Shown here in pieces: positions 24,951 through 33,985 of a stretch of 64,000 bases of DNA. Below the pieces are notes generated by a model, which worked only from the letters and a program-made list of their open reading frames with translations, searched no databases and was not told the DNA's origin. The position numbers were made by a program, and so were the translations under genes. The stretch is from Hyalangium versicolor. Its GTDB lineage: Bacteria > Myxococcota > Myxococcia > Myxococcales > Myxococcaceae. The stretch is taken from NCBI RefSeq assembly GCF_020103695.1, contig NZ_JAHXBF010000016.1, positions 249,790-313,789 of the forward strand, read 5' to 3'. Position 1 is the first letter of the stretch. Every line of letters starts with the position of its first letter.

Positions 24951-25871
24951 GTGTCACTCCTGGATCTCGGTCTCACGCTCCTCGTGATGATGATTTGGGG
25001 ATGCAACTACGCCTTCGCGAAGCTGGGGCTTCACGAGGTGCCCCCATTTGCCTTGCTCTCCCTGCGCTTCCTGCTGGTGGGAGCGCTGGCGGCACCCTTC
25101 GCGAAGATGTCGCGCCGTCATCTCCCGCGATTGCTGGCATTGTCCGGGGTTCTGGGCACGTTGCACTTTGGCCTGGTCTACCTGGGGCTGACCCGAGTCG
25201 ATGCCGCGACTGGAGCCGTGTTGGTGCAGTTGCAAGTCCCCATGGCCGGCATCCTGTCCTTCCTGGTGCTTCGGGAGCGGCCGGGTCTCCCGTGGTGCGT
25301 GGGGGCAGGCCTCGCTTTTCTCGGGACGCTGACGTTGTTCGGAGAGCCGCGGCTCTCGGCGCACTGGGGATACGCGCTGCTCATCGTTCTATCCGCCGTG
25401 GCGTGGGCGGTGAGCTACCTGCTCCTCAAGGACATGCAGAAGCCAGGTCCTATCGATCCGTTCTCGGTCAATGCTTGGATGAGTCTCTTGACGGCACCCC
25501 AGCTGGCCGTGATTTCGATGCTGGTCGAGCAGGAGCAACTTCACAAACTGCAGGCGATGAGCGCGGTGGGGTGGGCCTCGCTGGCCTATCAAGTCTTGTT
25601 CGTTGGCCTTCTCGCCTATGCCATCTGGTATCACCTCATTGCCAGATACCCGGTGAGCATCACGTCTCCCTTCACGCTCACCATTCCTGTCTTCAGCGCC
25701 TTGGCGGGGGCGTTGATCCTCCATGAGCCCATTCAGATGAGGTTCGTCCTGGGCGCGGGGCTGACGCTCGCGGGGGTCGGAGTCATCATGCTGCGCTCGG
25801 CCCGAGTCGCAAAGAGCGCGCTGCCTCGGGGCAGTGGCGCGGAGTCTGCACATGCCATCAAACCTTCGTGA
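24951..25871 (+). CDS. EamA/DMT-family exporter
   Basis: A 306-residue transporter with about ten membrane spans arranged as two EamA repeats. The first begins LLDLGLTLLVMMIWG, and the second starts near residue 140 (WGYALLIVLSAVAWAVSYLLL). The GTG start has AAGGGG 4 bases upstream, and 8 bases separate it from the tautomerase gene. EamA proteins export amino acids and related metabolites (RhaT/YdcZ/YddG type). As the fifth gene of the operon it is the likely efflux route for the product. Confidence 0.9.
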   Translation: MSLLDLGLTLLVMMIWGCNYAFAKLGLHEVPPFALLSLRFLLVGALAAPFAKMSRRHLPRLLALSGVLGTLHFGLVYLGLTRVDAATGAVLVQLQVPMAGILSFLVLRERPGLPWCVGAGLAFLGTLTLFGEPRLSAHWGYALLIVLSAVAWAVSYLLLKDMQKPGPIDPFSVNAWMSLLTAPQLAVISMLVEQEQLHKLQAMSAVGWASLAYQVLFVGLLAYAIWYHLIARYPVSITSPFTLTIPVFSALAGALILHEPIQMRFVLGAGLTLAGVGVIMLRSARVAKSALPRGSGAESAHAIKPS

Positions 25872-27441
25872 CTCCGTCCGCGAGGTCTTCACCGCGGATC
25901 TCAGATCCCTCGGCCTGATGCGCATCCTCACGGGAGTGGGGTTGCTTGGCGACATCATCTACCGGGCGAGGGATCTGGAGGCGCACTATACGGACCAGGG
26001 ACTCGTCTCTCTCGAGACGGCGCGCGCACTCGTGAAACACTTCGGGTGGTTCTCATTGCACACGCTGAGCGGGAGCTACGGGTATCAGCTGGTCCTCACG
26101 ACCCTCTTCTTCATCTTCGCGCTGATGCTCACGTTGGGCTTCATGACGCGCCTGGCGGCGCCGCTCTGCTGGTTGCTCTTCGTGTCCGTGCAGAACCGCT
26201 TCTTCTTCGGGGACTATCCCGGCGACTACATCCTCACGATGTTGCTCCTCTCGGGCATCTTCCTGCCCTGGGGAGCCTGCTTCTCGATCGATGCCCGGCG
26301 AAGACGAGCCCGAGGAGAGGCGGCCCCCGCCCCGCGGTACCGGGGGCTCAGCGCCTATGCGCTCTTCTTCCTGTTCGCCATCTTCATCTCGAAGACAGGT
26401 CTCTCGAAGATCGCCGCGGGCGGCAGATGGTTGGATGGAACAGCCCTCTTCTGCGTTCTGTCCGCGGTCCGGTACTCGAGCCGTTGGCTCGATTGGTCAT
26501 TGGAGTATCTCGGGCTGCTCAAGACCATCAGCTATGCCGTCCCTTGGATCGAGACCTTCTTCCCGGTCTTCTTCTTTCTCCCCTGGAAGAACGGAGCTGT
26601 TCGCACGGCGGCCATTGCCGCCTGTTGCGTCATGTTTGCTGGGTTCCAGATCGGCTTGGATCTGCATCTGCTCCCATACCTGGCTGCGACGGCCTATCTC
26701 GGCTGGCTCCCCCCTTGGTTCTGGGAAAGGCTGCTGCCTCGCCTCTCTCGACGCGTGTCGTGGACGGCTGCAGCCACACCGGAGGTCTCCAGCGATTCCA
26801 GGCTCCTGCCCACGAGTGCCCACGTCTACATCAACAACCTGATGGTCGGCGTTGTCCTGACCCTGAACGCGACCCACTACTATTACAAGATCGGCAACTT
26901 CGGATACTTCTCCTCTCCTCGAACGCCGCCGGTGCTGGTCGACTCGACGATGAACTTCCTGAAGATCAAGAACATCTACAGGATGTTCTCGGACCCCGAG
27001 GTGTTCGAGGCGAGCGATGGCTGGGACGTCGCTCCTGGGGAGCTGGCGAGTGGCCGGAAGATCAACGTCTTCACTGGAGAGGCGCTGTCCTTTGAGCGGC
27101 CCGGAGATCTCGTGGCGTCTATTCGTGGCTTCCGGTGGCGTCAATACCTGACGTTGGTGAATTGGTATCCGACCTGGAACCCCAAGAACATCACGAGCTA
27201 CCACGCCGTCGAGTCTTCGAAGCTGCGCGAGGACTTCGTGCGGTTCTTGTGCCACCAGTGGAACTCAGCGCATGAGGGGCCAGACAGGCTCGTGCGTGTC
27301 AACCTGGACATGGTTGTCTCCCCTGTCCGATATGGGCAGCCGAGAGTCCCCCCCAAGGTCGTCGAGCTTCTGGACAAGGCGTACGCATGCGAGGCGGGAA
27401 CCCCTCCAGCGTCTCCCGGGACACTCGTGGTCGCACCATAG
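25852..27441 (+). CDS. HTTM (vitamin-K-carboxylase-like) membrane protein
   Basis: A 529-residue integral membrane protein with about seven to nine spans. The signature NRFFFGDYPGDYILTM, then LPWGACFSIDA, is that of the HTTM domain shared with vitamin-K-dependent gamma-carboxylase. The C-terminal 190 residues are soluble and rich in Trp/Tyr (WRQYLTLVNWYPTWNPKN). Start ATG 25852 has CGGAG 7 bases upstream and overlaps the exporter gene by 20 bases, which argues for membership of the operon. Bacterial HTTM proteins have few assigned functions. A membrane-bound enzyme acting on the product, or an immunity role, are both possible. Confidence 0.85.
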   Translation: MPSNLRDSVREVFTADLRSLGLMRILTGVGLLGDIIYRARDLEAHYTDQGLVSLETARALVKHFGWFSLHTLSGSYGYQLVLTTLFFIFALMLTLGFMTRLAAPLCWLLFVSVQNRFFFGDYPGDYILTMLLLSGIFLPWGACFSIDARRRRARGEAAPAPRYRGLSAYALFFLFAIFISKTGLSKIAAGGRWLDGTALFCVLSAVRYSSRWLDWSLEYLGLLKTISYAVPWIETFFPVFFFLPWKNGAVRTAAIAACCVMFAGFQIGLDLHLLPYLAATAYLGWLPPWFWERLLPRLSRRVSWTAAATPEVSSDSRLLPTSAHVYINNLMVGVVLTLNATHYYYKIGNFGYFSSPRTPPVLVDSTMNFLKIKNIYRMFSDPEVFEASDGWDVAPGELASGRKINVFTGEALSFERPGDLVASIRGFRWRQYLTLVNWYPTWNPKNITSYHAVESSKLREDFVRFLCHQWNSAHEGPDRLVRVNLDMVVSPVRYGQPRVPPKVVELLDKAYACEAGTPPASPGTLVVAP

Positions 27442-27583
27442 CAGTGGTATCACGACACCCCGCTCTGCCCTCTCGGCACCCAGGGCGCGCGACATTTTCA
27501 GCCAGGCCCTGTCGGAGGGGCACGGAGGTCGAAGCGGCGCTCTCGACTTCCGTTGCCGGGCATCCGAGAGGAGCCGTTCGAAC

Positions 27584-30500
27584 ATGTTGAAGCACTTCGT
27601 TGCCATGGGGCTGTCTGCATTCGTGGGGTTCACCCTTTCCGCCTGCGCGAGAATGGAGGAGGAGCCGCCACCCCTGGGCCAGAACTCCCCCGAACTCCAG
27701 GCGTCCTCCTCCGCCTTGTGCGAGACGAAGGATCTCGCGCGAGACGCGACGGTGACATCCAGCGGGTACTGGAGCACCGCGACGCCGTCCATGGCCGTGG
27801 ACGGCAACACGGGGACTCAGTGGCTGACCAACATGTCCACGGGCGCCTGGCTCCAGGTGGACCTGCAGCGACCGCGAACCATCGCCCGCGTCGTGCTCAC
27901 CTGGGGGTGGGATCCCAACTTCGGCACCAGCGCGGACAGCGTCATCGAGGGCAGCACGGACGGCGCCACGTGGACCCCCCTGGTCACCACCACCCGCAAC
28001 AAGGCCGGCTGCAATGGCAACACCGGTGGCCAGCTCTGCTACACCCCCGAGTCCCTCTCCTTCGCACCCACCTCCGCCCGCTACGTCCGCTTCCGTGGCA
28101 CCCGCTGGAACGGGGGCTGGGCCCACCTCAACGACTTCGAAGTCTACGCAGCCTGCGCTCTCGACGAATGCAGGGACGTGGCGATCTGCCGCTCGCGCCT
28201 GGCTCTGAAGAGCCATATGGAGACGTGCGCCACGTGCCTGGGTAGCTCGTGCTGCGACGAGGCCACCGCGTGCGCCGCGGATCCACTCTGCCACGCATGC
28301 TTCACGAACAACACGCCCCCCAGTCCCGAGCAGAGTTGCCTCGACAGCGCGCTGTTCCAGCAGATGCTCTCGTGCCGGGATTCGCAATGCGCCGAGGCCT
28401 GTGACTTCGCCTCGAATGTCGTCCCACCGGGTTGGACAGGCACCGCCTCGTGCCACCAGCCTCCTCCCGTGGAACAGCTTTGCACCGCGTCGGGGCAGTG
28501 CACCCCGTTGACGTGGCCGCCGACGCCGCGCCATGCGGTGACGGGGCGCACCTGCGGCCAGTGTCTCGGCCAGCAGTGTGGAAGCCTGTTGCCGCCAGGG
28601 GTGTCGGGCTGGGAGGACGAACGCATCGACATGGAGGGTTTCTTCACCTGCATGGCGACAGCCTGCTCGCCCGAGTGCGGCGGCGACGGCGTGGGCGACA
28701 TCGTCTTCGTAGGTGGGGGTAGCGGGGATGGCGGTACGGGAGGTCCCAGCGATGGTGGCTCGAACGGACCGGGGGATGGCGGTCCGGGCGCGCCGGGCGA
28801 TGGCGGCTCCGGAGGGGGTGGCACGGGCGATGGCGGCTCCGGCGGAGGACCGGAGTGTGGTGGCCCGGCGGGCTGCTGGACGGATGGGTGCAACACGGCT
28901 TGCCGCACCACCTGCGGCTTCTCGCCCCTGCAGATGGGGAACATGACCATCGTTGCGGGCACAGCGTGCAGCGACGACGGCCGGATGAAGCTGCCCGACG
29001 GGAACGCGAATTTCAGTTACAACCTCCCGCCCTGCACGGCGCAAGGAGTGGTGGCCAAGGTTTTGGGCGATCCGAACCTCAAGAAAGGCGACATGACGTA
29101 CTTCTTCGCCGTGAACGAGTGCCGCTGGTTCCTCGTCACGGGGCACTACCTGATGGAGGTGCTCAGCCACCACACCGAGGGGCCCTTCAAGGACAACGAA
29201 GGGTGGGTGAACCTTCCGCAGGCGCTGCGCATCGTCGGGCGGCTGGAGCCGGGGTGCGATCCCCTGAACAACCAGTGCTTGAACCCGAACGGCCCGCGGC
29301 CCTACTTCGCTGGCGACATGCTGAGTTTCCCGGCGGACACGTGGACGTTCGACCTGGGCGCCCGCTCGCCGGATCTCGTGGTGTTGCCGGCGGGCGGACA
29401 GCCGCACCTGGTGGGCATGCCCTACGGCATCCCCCTGGGCACGCTGGGCCTGGGCGTGCGGCAGAGCTACGGCAACTTCGTGGGCGAGCTGGCCACGGAC
29501 CACTTCACGGACACGCTCCGGCTCTGGAAGCTGTACCAGCTCTACAACTGTGGGGCCCAGAAGCTGTCACGGGTCTACTCCGGCAGCGGAGGCACCCCTG
29601 CCGCCGAGGGGCTGGTGCGTGCCTACGGGGGCGAGGCCTTCCTCTATGGCACGCCCATGCACCAAGAGGAGTCGAAGACATACTCGGGCGTCTCGTGGTC
29701 CAACGCGCAGGGCTTCCAGGTCAACATCTACAACAACTCCAGGCTCAACTGCGACTCGGGGCCGATAGACTACCTCAACCACGATCCAGTGGCCGGCTCC
29801 ATCCACTGCACGGCCAAATTCCAAGGGATGCGCCAGTTGCTCAGGGTGGATGTGTTCGGCGGCTACTGCAAGCGGAGCGTGGACGCACCCCTGCAATCCC
29901 TGGCGGGCGCGCTGAGCGCCACGAGCTTCGCCTGCGCTGGGACAGCGCTGTCGAACACCGCGCTCGGCAGGCAAGTGGCCGCCAACCACAACTACTCGAA
30001 CTTCATCGTGGGCCAGGGGCACAATCAGGCGCACCACATGCAGAGCCCCGCGTGCTTCTACGAGACGTTCCTCGCGGGACCTGGAGGCACGGAGATGTTC
30101 CGGCGCACCGGCGGAGGCACCTACAACCCCACGTACAACGACTACGACAGCGGGACGTGCATCGACTGGCAAACCAATTCGTGGAGATACGCTCCGGGCA
30201 TGTCCTACCAGGACACCGGTTTCGATCGCTCCGTGGCGGATCTGAACGACAACAGCTACCTGACGTGTGACAACGTCAGCCTCCGGCCTGACATCCACGC
30301 GCTGCTCATCGAGTACACCACGCCCGTGGATGGCGCCGCCTACGAGATCATGAAGTTCCCGTACACGGCCTCGCCGATCTTCCAAGGGCCTCGGACGTTC
30401 TGCTACGCGATGGAGTGGGCGTGGAACACGGACTTCGGCTGCGGCTCCCGTCAGCCACCGGCGGACACGTGGCGGGCCGCCAACGGTGGGGACTTCGCCA

Positions 30501-30952
30501 TCCCGGCGCAGGCCCGCAGGCCGGTGCGCCGCTGGGTGCTCGTCCCCGAGTCCTACCGGGGCTCACTGCCCTTGTTGCACAAGCTGCCGGAGAGCACCTT
30601 CGCGCACTATGGAGAGGACGGCTCCTGGTGGTGGGCCTATGAGTCGGTGGGCAGCAACTGGAACGGGTACAAGCCAGCCCCCATGGATCCAAGCAATGTG
30701 GACGCGACCCTCGAGGGCGCGCGGCCCTTTGGCAAGCACGCCAGCATCGTGGGAGTGCAGTTCCGCGATGGCTCCGTTCGCGTGGCGCGGCGCACCACGC
30801 ACTCGCACGCGGTGACGCAGGCCCTCAACCAGACGGAGGCGCGCTGCATGACGGCGGGCTTCGACGAGGCGCCCACGCCCCCGCCACCGCCCGTGCCCGA
30901 AGGCGCCGCCTATCGGGAGAATTGGGCCTGCGGCGTCCCGAACTACCGCTGA
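27584..30952 (+). CDS. Large discoidin-domain lipoprotein
   Basis: A 1122-residue predicted lipoprotein. GAGAGGAG precedes the ATG by 10 bases and the signal ends FTLSAC (Cys21). An F5/8 type C (discoidin) domain at about 45-190 (GYWSTATPSMAVDGN, then SARYVRFRG) should bind carbohydrate. Next come a Cys-rich region (about 190-370) with a repeated CxxC layout, a Gly/Asp-rich flexible linker (about 377-422), and a 700-residue C-terminal part with many Trp/Tyr and His residues (GQGHNQAHHMQS, LNHDPV) that I do not recognise. It may be a surface-bound enzyme with a sugar-binding module. It lies 142 bp after the HDO operon and is probably separate from it. Confidence 0.85.
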   Translation: MLKHFVAMGLSAFVGFTLSACARMEEEPPPLGQNSPELQASSSALCETKDLARDATVTSSGYWSTATPSMAVDGNTGTQWLTNMSTGAWLQVDLQRPRTIARVVLTWGWDPNFGTSADSVIEGSTDGATWTPLVTTTRNKAGCNGNTGGQLCYTPESLSFAPTSARYVRFRGTRWNGGWAHLNDFEVYAACALDECRDVAICRSRLALKSHMETCATCLGSSCCDEATACAADPLCHACFTNNTPPSPEQSCLDSALFQQMLSCRDSQCAEACDFASNVVPPGWTGTASCHQPPPVEQLCTASGQCTPLTWPPTPRHAVTGRTCGQCLGQQCGSLLPPGVSGWEDERIDMEGFFTCMATACSPECGGDGVGDIVFVGGGSGDGGTGGPSDGGSNGPGDGGPGAPGDGGSGGGGTGDGGSGGGPECGGPAGCWTDGCNTACRTTCGFSPLQMGNMTIVAGTACSDDGRMKLPDGNANFSYNLPPCTAQGVVAKVLGDPNLKKGDMTYFFAVNECRWFLVTGHYLMEVLSHHTEGPFKDNEGWVNLPQALRIVGRLEPGCDPLNNQCLNPNGPRPYFAGDMLSFPADTWTFDLGARSPDLVVLPAGGQPHLVGMPYGIPLGTLGLGVRQSYGNFVGELATDHFTDTLRLWKLYQLYNCGAQKLSRVYSGSGGTPAAEGLVRAYGGEAFLYGTPMHQEESKTYSGVSWSNAQGFQVNIYNNSRLNCDSGPIDYLNHDPVAGSIHCTAKFQGMRQLLRVDVFGGYCKRSVDAPLQSLAGALSATSFACAGTALSNTALGRQVAANHNYSNFIVGQGHNQAHHMQSPACFYETFLAGPGGTEMFRRTGGGTYNPTYNDYDSGTCIDWQTNSWRYAPGMSYQDTGFDRSVADLNDNSYLTCDNVSLRPDIHALLIEYTTPVDGAAYEIMKFPYTASPIFQGPRTFCYAMEWAWNTDFGCGSRQPPADTWRAANGGDFAIPAQARRPVRRWVLVPESYRGSLPLLHKLPESTFAHYGEDGSWWWAYESVGSNWNGYKPAPMDPSNVDATLEGARPFGKHASIVGVQFRDGSVRVARRTTHSHAVTQALNQTEARCMTAGFDEAPTPPPPPVPEGAAYRENWACGVPNYR

Positions 30953-30976
30953 GAAAGCCTGCCACCGACGGATGTC

Positions 30977-32455
30977 TCAGGCCGTCTCGGCCGCCGGGGG
31001 CGCCACCTTCCACGTGGTGCCTCCCGGGTTGTCCATGATCTCCACGCCCTTGGTCTTCAGCTCCGTGCGCAGCCGGTCCGCCTCGGCGAAGTTCTTCGCC
31101 TTGCGCGCCTCGTTGCGCTGCTCGATGAGCTGCTCCACCTGCGCCACGTCGATGCCGCGCTCGCGCACGGCTCGCTCTCTCCGGCGCAACAGCCACGGGC
31201 CCGGATCGTCCTCGAACAGCCCCAGCACGCCGGACACCTTGCGCACCACCTCCAGCAGCGCCTGGAGCGTGCGACCCACCAGCGGCTTGTCCTTCACCGG
31301 CGGCTTGTCCACCAGCTCGTTCATCAGCGTGAACAGGCCCGACAGCCCGCCGAGCGCTCCGGCGAAGTTGAAGTCGTCGTCCATCGCGCCTTCGAAGTCG
31401 CGCAGGTACTTCTCCGGATCGCCGTGCAGCGGACCCTTCCCGAAGTCCTTGCCCGCCACGCGCTCGTTCACCTTGCGCAGCGTCTCGTAGAAGTACTCCA
31501 TGCGCTGCTCGGAGTCCGCGATCGCCTTGTCCGAGAAGTTCAGCGGGTGCCGGTAGTGCGTGGACAGGAAGAAGAAGCGCAGCGCCTCCGCGTCCACCTT
31601 CGCCAGCGCATCGCGCAGCCGCACCACGTTGCCCAGCGACTTGGACATCTTCGCGCCTTCCATGTCCAGGAAGCCGCAGTGCATCCAGTACTTCGAGAAC
31701 GGCTTGCCGCTGGCCGCCTCGCTCTGGGCGATCTCGTTCTCGTGGTGCGGAAAGATCAGATCCAGCGCGCCGCCGTGGATGTCGAACGATTCGCCCAGGT
31801 AGCGCGCGCTCATCGCCGAGCACTCGATGTGCCAGCCCGGCCGCCCCTTGCCCCACGGGCTGTCCCACGCGGGCTCGCCCGGCTTGGCCGCCTTCCAGAG
31901 CGCGAAGTCCAGCGGCTCACGCTTCTGCTCGCCCGGCTGCACCCGCTCGCCCGCGCGCAAATCATCGAGGTTGCGCTTGGACAGCTTGGCGTAGTCCGGG
32001 TAGCGGCTCACCGCGAAGTACACGTCCCCTTGGGACTCGTACGCCACGCCCTTCTCCACCAGCTTCTCGATGATGCGGATGATCTCCGCCAGGTGATCGC
32101 TCACCTTCGGCGAGACATCCGGCTCCTTCATGTGCAGCGCCTTCGCGTCCTCCCGGAACGCCTCCACGAAGCGAGCTGCCAGCACCACCGGCTCCTCGCC
32201 CGTCTCGTGCGCCGCCTTGATGATCTTGTCATCCACATCCGTGTAGTTGCGGACGTACGTCACCCGGTAGCCCCGGTACCTCAAGTACCGGACCACCACA
32301 TCGAAGGAGGTAAAGGTACGTGCATTGCCTACATGAATGTAGCTATAGACGGTAGGGCCACAGACGTAGATGCGAACGGCTCCCGGCTCGAGAGGGACCA
32401 GCGGTTCCTTCTGCATGGTCAAGGTGTTGAAGAGCGTGATCGCCGGTTGCTCCAC
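30977..32455 (-). CDS. cysS: Cysteinyl-tRNA synthetase
   Basis: A 492-residue class I synthetase that charges tRNA-Cys. It has the HIGH-type motif (IHVGN), the KMSKS motif (AKMSKSLGN), and the zinc-ligand cysteines in YVCGPTV and WHIECSAM with the PHHENE segment. The GTG at 32453-32455 is preferred: GGGAGGAAG lies 7 bases upstream and the family N-terminus begins there (ITLFNTL). An upstream ATG at 32473 and a GTG at 32494 have no ribosome site. It is a housekeeping gene, convergent with the discoidin lipoprotein and divergent from an FHA protein. Confidence 0.97.
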   Translation of the reverse strand: MEQPAITLFNTLTMQKEPLVPLEPGAVRIYVCGPTVYSYIHVGNARTFTSFDVVVRYLRYRGYRVTYVRNYTDVDDKIIKAAHETGEEPVVLAARFVEAFREDAKALHMKEPDVSPKVSDHLAEIIRIIEKLVEKGVAYESQGDVYFAVSRYPDYAKLSKRNLDDLRAGERVQPGEQKREPLDFALWKAAKPGEPAWDSPWGKGRPGWHIECSAMSARYLGESFDIHGGALDLIFPHHENEIAQSEAASGKPFSKYWMHCGFLDMEGAKMSKSLGNVVRLRDALAKVDAEALRFFFLSTHYRHPLNFSDKAIADSEQRMEYFYETLRKVNERVAGKDFGKGPLHGDPEKYLRDFEGAMDDDFNFAGALGGLSGLFTLMNELVDKPPVKDKPLVGRTLQALLEVVRKVSGVLGLFEDDPGPWLLRRRERAVRERGIDVAQVEQLIEQRNEARKAKNFAEADRLRTELKTKGVEIMDNPGGTTWKVAPPAAETA

Positions 32456-32538
32456 GGTAGGGCTTCCTCCCATCAATGAACGGACGGACGACACTCTAGG
32501 CGGCTGAATGTGGCAGAGTCAGCCACCAATCTGGGAGA

Positions 32539-33978
32539 ATGGACCCTGGAATGGCTCCCCCCAACCCCAAGCGCCCCCCGCGGCCTCCTCGCCCCCCCGC
32601 TGCGTCGGCGTCCAAGAAGGAGGACGTGGAGCTTCCCTTCGATGACGACGAGGTGGCACCGCTGCAGGAGGATGATCCGCGTCCCCAGCGAGTGCCCCAG
32701 TTTCCGGCGGGCACGCGCCGCTCCGTGCGAGGCACGCGAGGCCCTCGCGAAGGCACCAAGGATCGCGAGTTGGCCACGCGGTTCGATACGAACGAGTACT
32801 CGGATCCGGGCCACACGCTGGTCTTCCTGTACGTGGAGAAGGGCCCGGGCGCCGGGCAGCTGATTCCGGTGAAGCAGGGCCCGCTGGTGATTGGCCGGGC
32901 GTCCGCGTGCGACTTGAGGCTGCAGCACCCGTCCATCAGCCGCCGCCACGCGCAGCTGATGCGCCAGAGCGAGCGCTTCATCCTGAGGGACCTAGGCAGC
33001 CAGAACGGCACGTTCGTCAACCGGGTGAAGGTGAACTCGGATCACGAGATCAAGGTCGGCGACGAGCTGGCGCTGGGCAACGCGGTGTTGAAGCTGCGGG
33101 GCTCGGGAGTGAGTTCGGACAAGATTCCCCTGGTCTCCGCACCGGGCCAGGCGCCCGTCCGCAAGGGTTCGAGCGTTACCCGCGTGGCCCTCATCGCGGG
33201 GGCGGTGGGCTCGGCGGTGGCGGCCCTGCTGATCCTGGCGCTCCTGAAGTTCTCCGGTTCGGCCTCCCCTGCTCCGGCGTCCGCGAAGCCGGGTTCCGAA
33301 AGCGCCCCACCCGCCACGGACGCGCAGTCCCGGAAGGCGGAGGAAGCCTACGTCCCGCCTCCTCCCGCCACGGCGGAGGAGAAGACGACCTCGGAAGAAG
33401 CCGGGTCCGAGCGCGCCGCCAAACCGATCGAGCCCTCCTCCGAGACGCAGGCTGGCTCGGGAACCAAGGGTTCCGGCCCACGAGCCTCTTCTCTCGGCTC
33501 GAAGTCCTCCGCATCCCGCAGGGAGTCCTCCCGATCGAGCGCCAAGGGCTCCACACGCCAGGCCACGGCGGCCAACGCGAATAGCGATGAGATCCTCGCC
33601 CGCTACGAGAAGGGCGATGTGGCGGGAGCGCTGAGCCTGGCTCGCGCCGGGCAGATCGAGCCGCTCGCGACGAAGATTGCCCAGTTCCAAAGTGCCCAGG
33701 CCGCCGGTGAGCAGGCAGCCAAGGCGCAGGACACCGGCACCGCGATCCGGAACTTCACCGAAGCGCTGACGGTGGATCAGGGATTGTCCCAGGGCTGGAG
33801 CGTGCAGGGACGTACCCTGCGGCAGCGGCTCGGCAAGCTCTACACCCAGGCAGGCCAGAAGCAGCTGAAGGCCGGAGCCCGGGACGCGGCCCGCGACGCC
33901 TTCGAGGCAGCGCTCGAATACGACCCGTCCAACGCTGGGGCCAAGGCGGAACTCCAGCGATTGAACGGCAAGAAGTAG
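32539..33978 (+). CDS. FHA-domain membrane protein with TPR-like tail
   Basis: A 479-residue protein. A Pro-rich N-terminus is followed by an FHA domain (about 100-190; IGRASACDLRL, SISRRHAQL, GSQNGTFVN) that should bind phosphothreonine. One membrane span lies at about 214-237, followed by a long Ser/Ala/Glu-rich linker and TPR-like helices (about 385-475). The FHA part would be cytoplasmic and the TPR part periplasmic, linking kinase signalling to the envelope. GGGAG is only 1 base from this ATG and 13 from the next (32551), so the exact start is uncertain by four residues. Confidence 0.85.
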   Translation: MDPGMAPPNPKRPPRPPRPPAASASKKEDVELPFDDDEVAPLQEDDPRPQRVPQFPAGTRRSVRGTRGPREGTKDRELATRFDTNEYSDPGHTLVFLYVEKGPGAGQLIPVKQGPLVIGRASACDLRLQHPSISRRHAQLMRQSERFILRDLGSQNGTFVNRVKVNSDHEIKVGDELALGNAVLKLRGSGVSSDKIPLVSAPGQAPVRKGSSVTRVALIAGAVGSAVAALLILALLKFSGSASPAPASAKPGSESAPPATDAQSRKAEEAYVPPPPATAEEKTTSEEAGSERAAKPIEPSSETQAGSGTKGSGPRASSLGSKSSASRRESSRSSAKGSTRQATAANANSDEILARYEKGDVAGALSLARAGQIEPLATKIAQFQSAQAAGEQAAKAQDTGTAIRNFTEALTVDQGLSQGWSVQGRTLRQRLGKLYTQAGQKQLKAGARDAARDAFEAALEYDPSNAGAKAELQRLNGKK

Positions 33979-33985
33979 CTCCGGC

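Noticed and set aside
27272..27583. Extension of the discoidin lipoprotein by 104 residues
   Set aside because: The extension overlaps the HTTM gene and would bury the lipobox signal peptide inside the protein.
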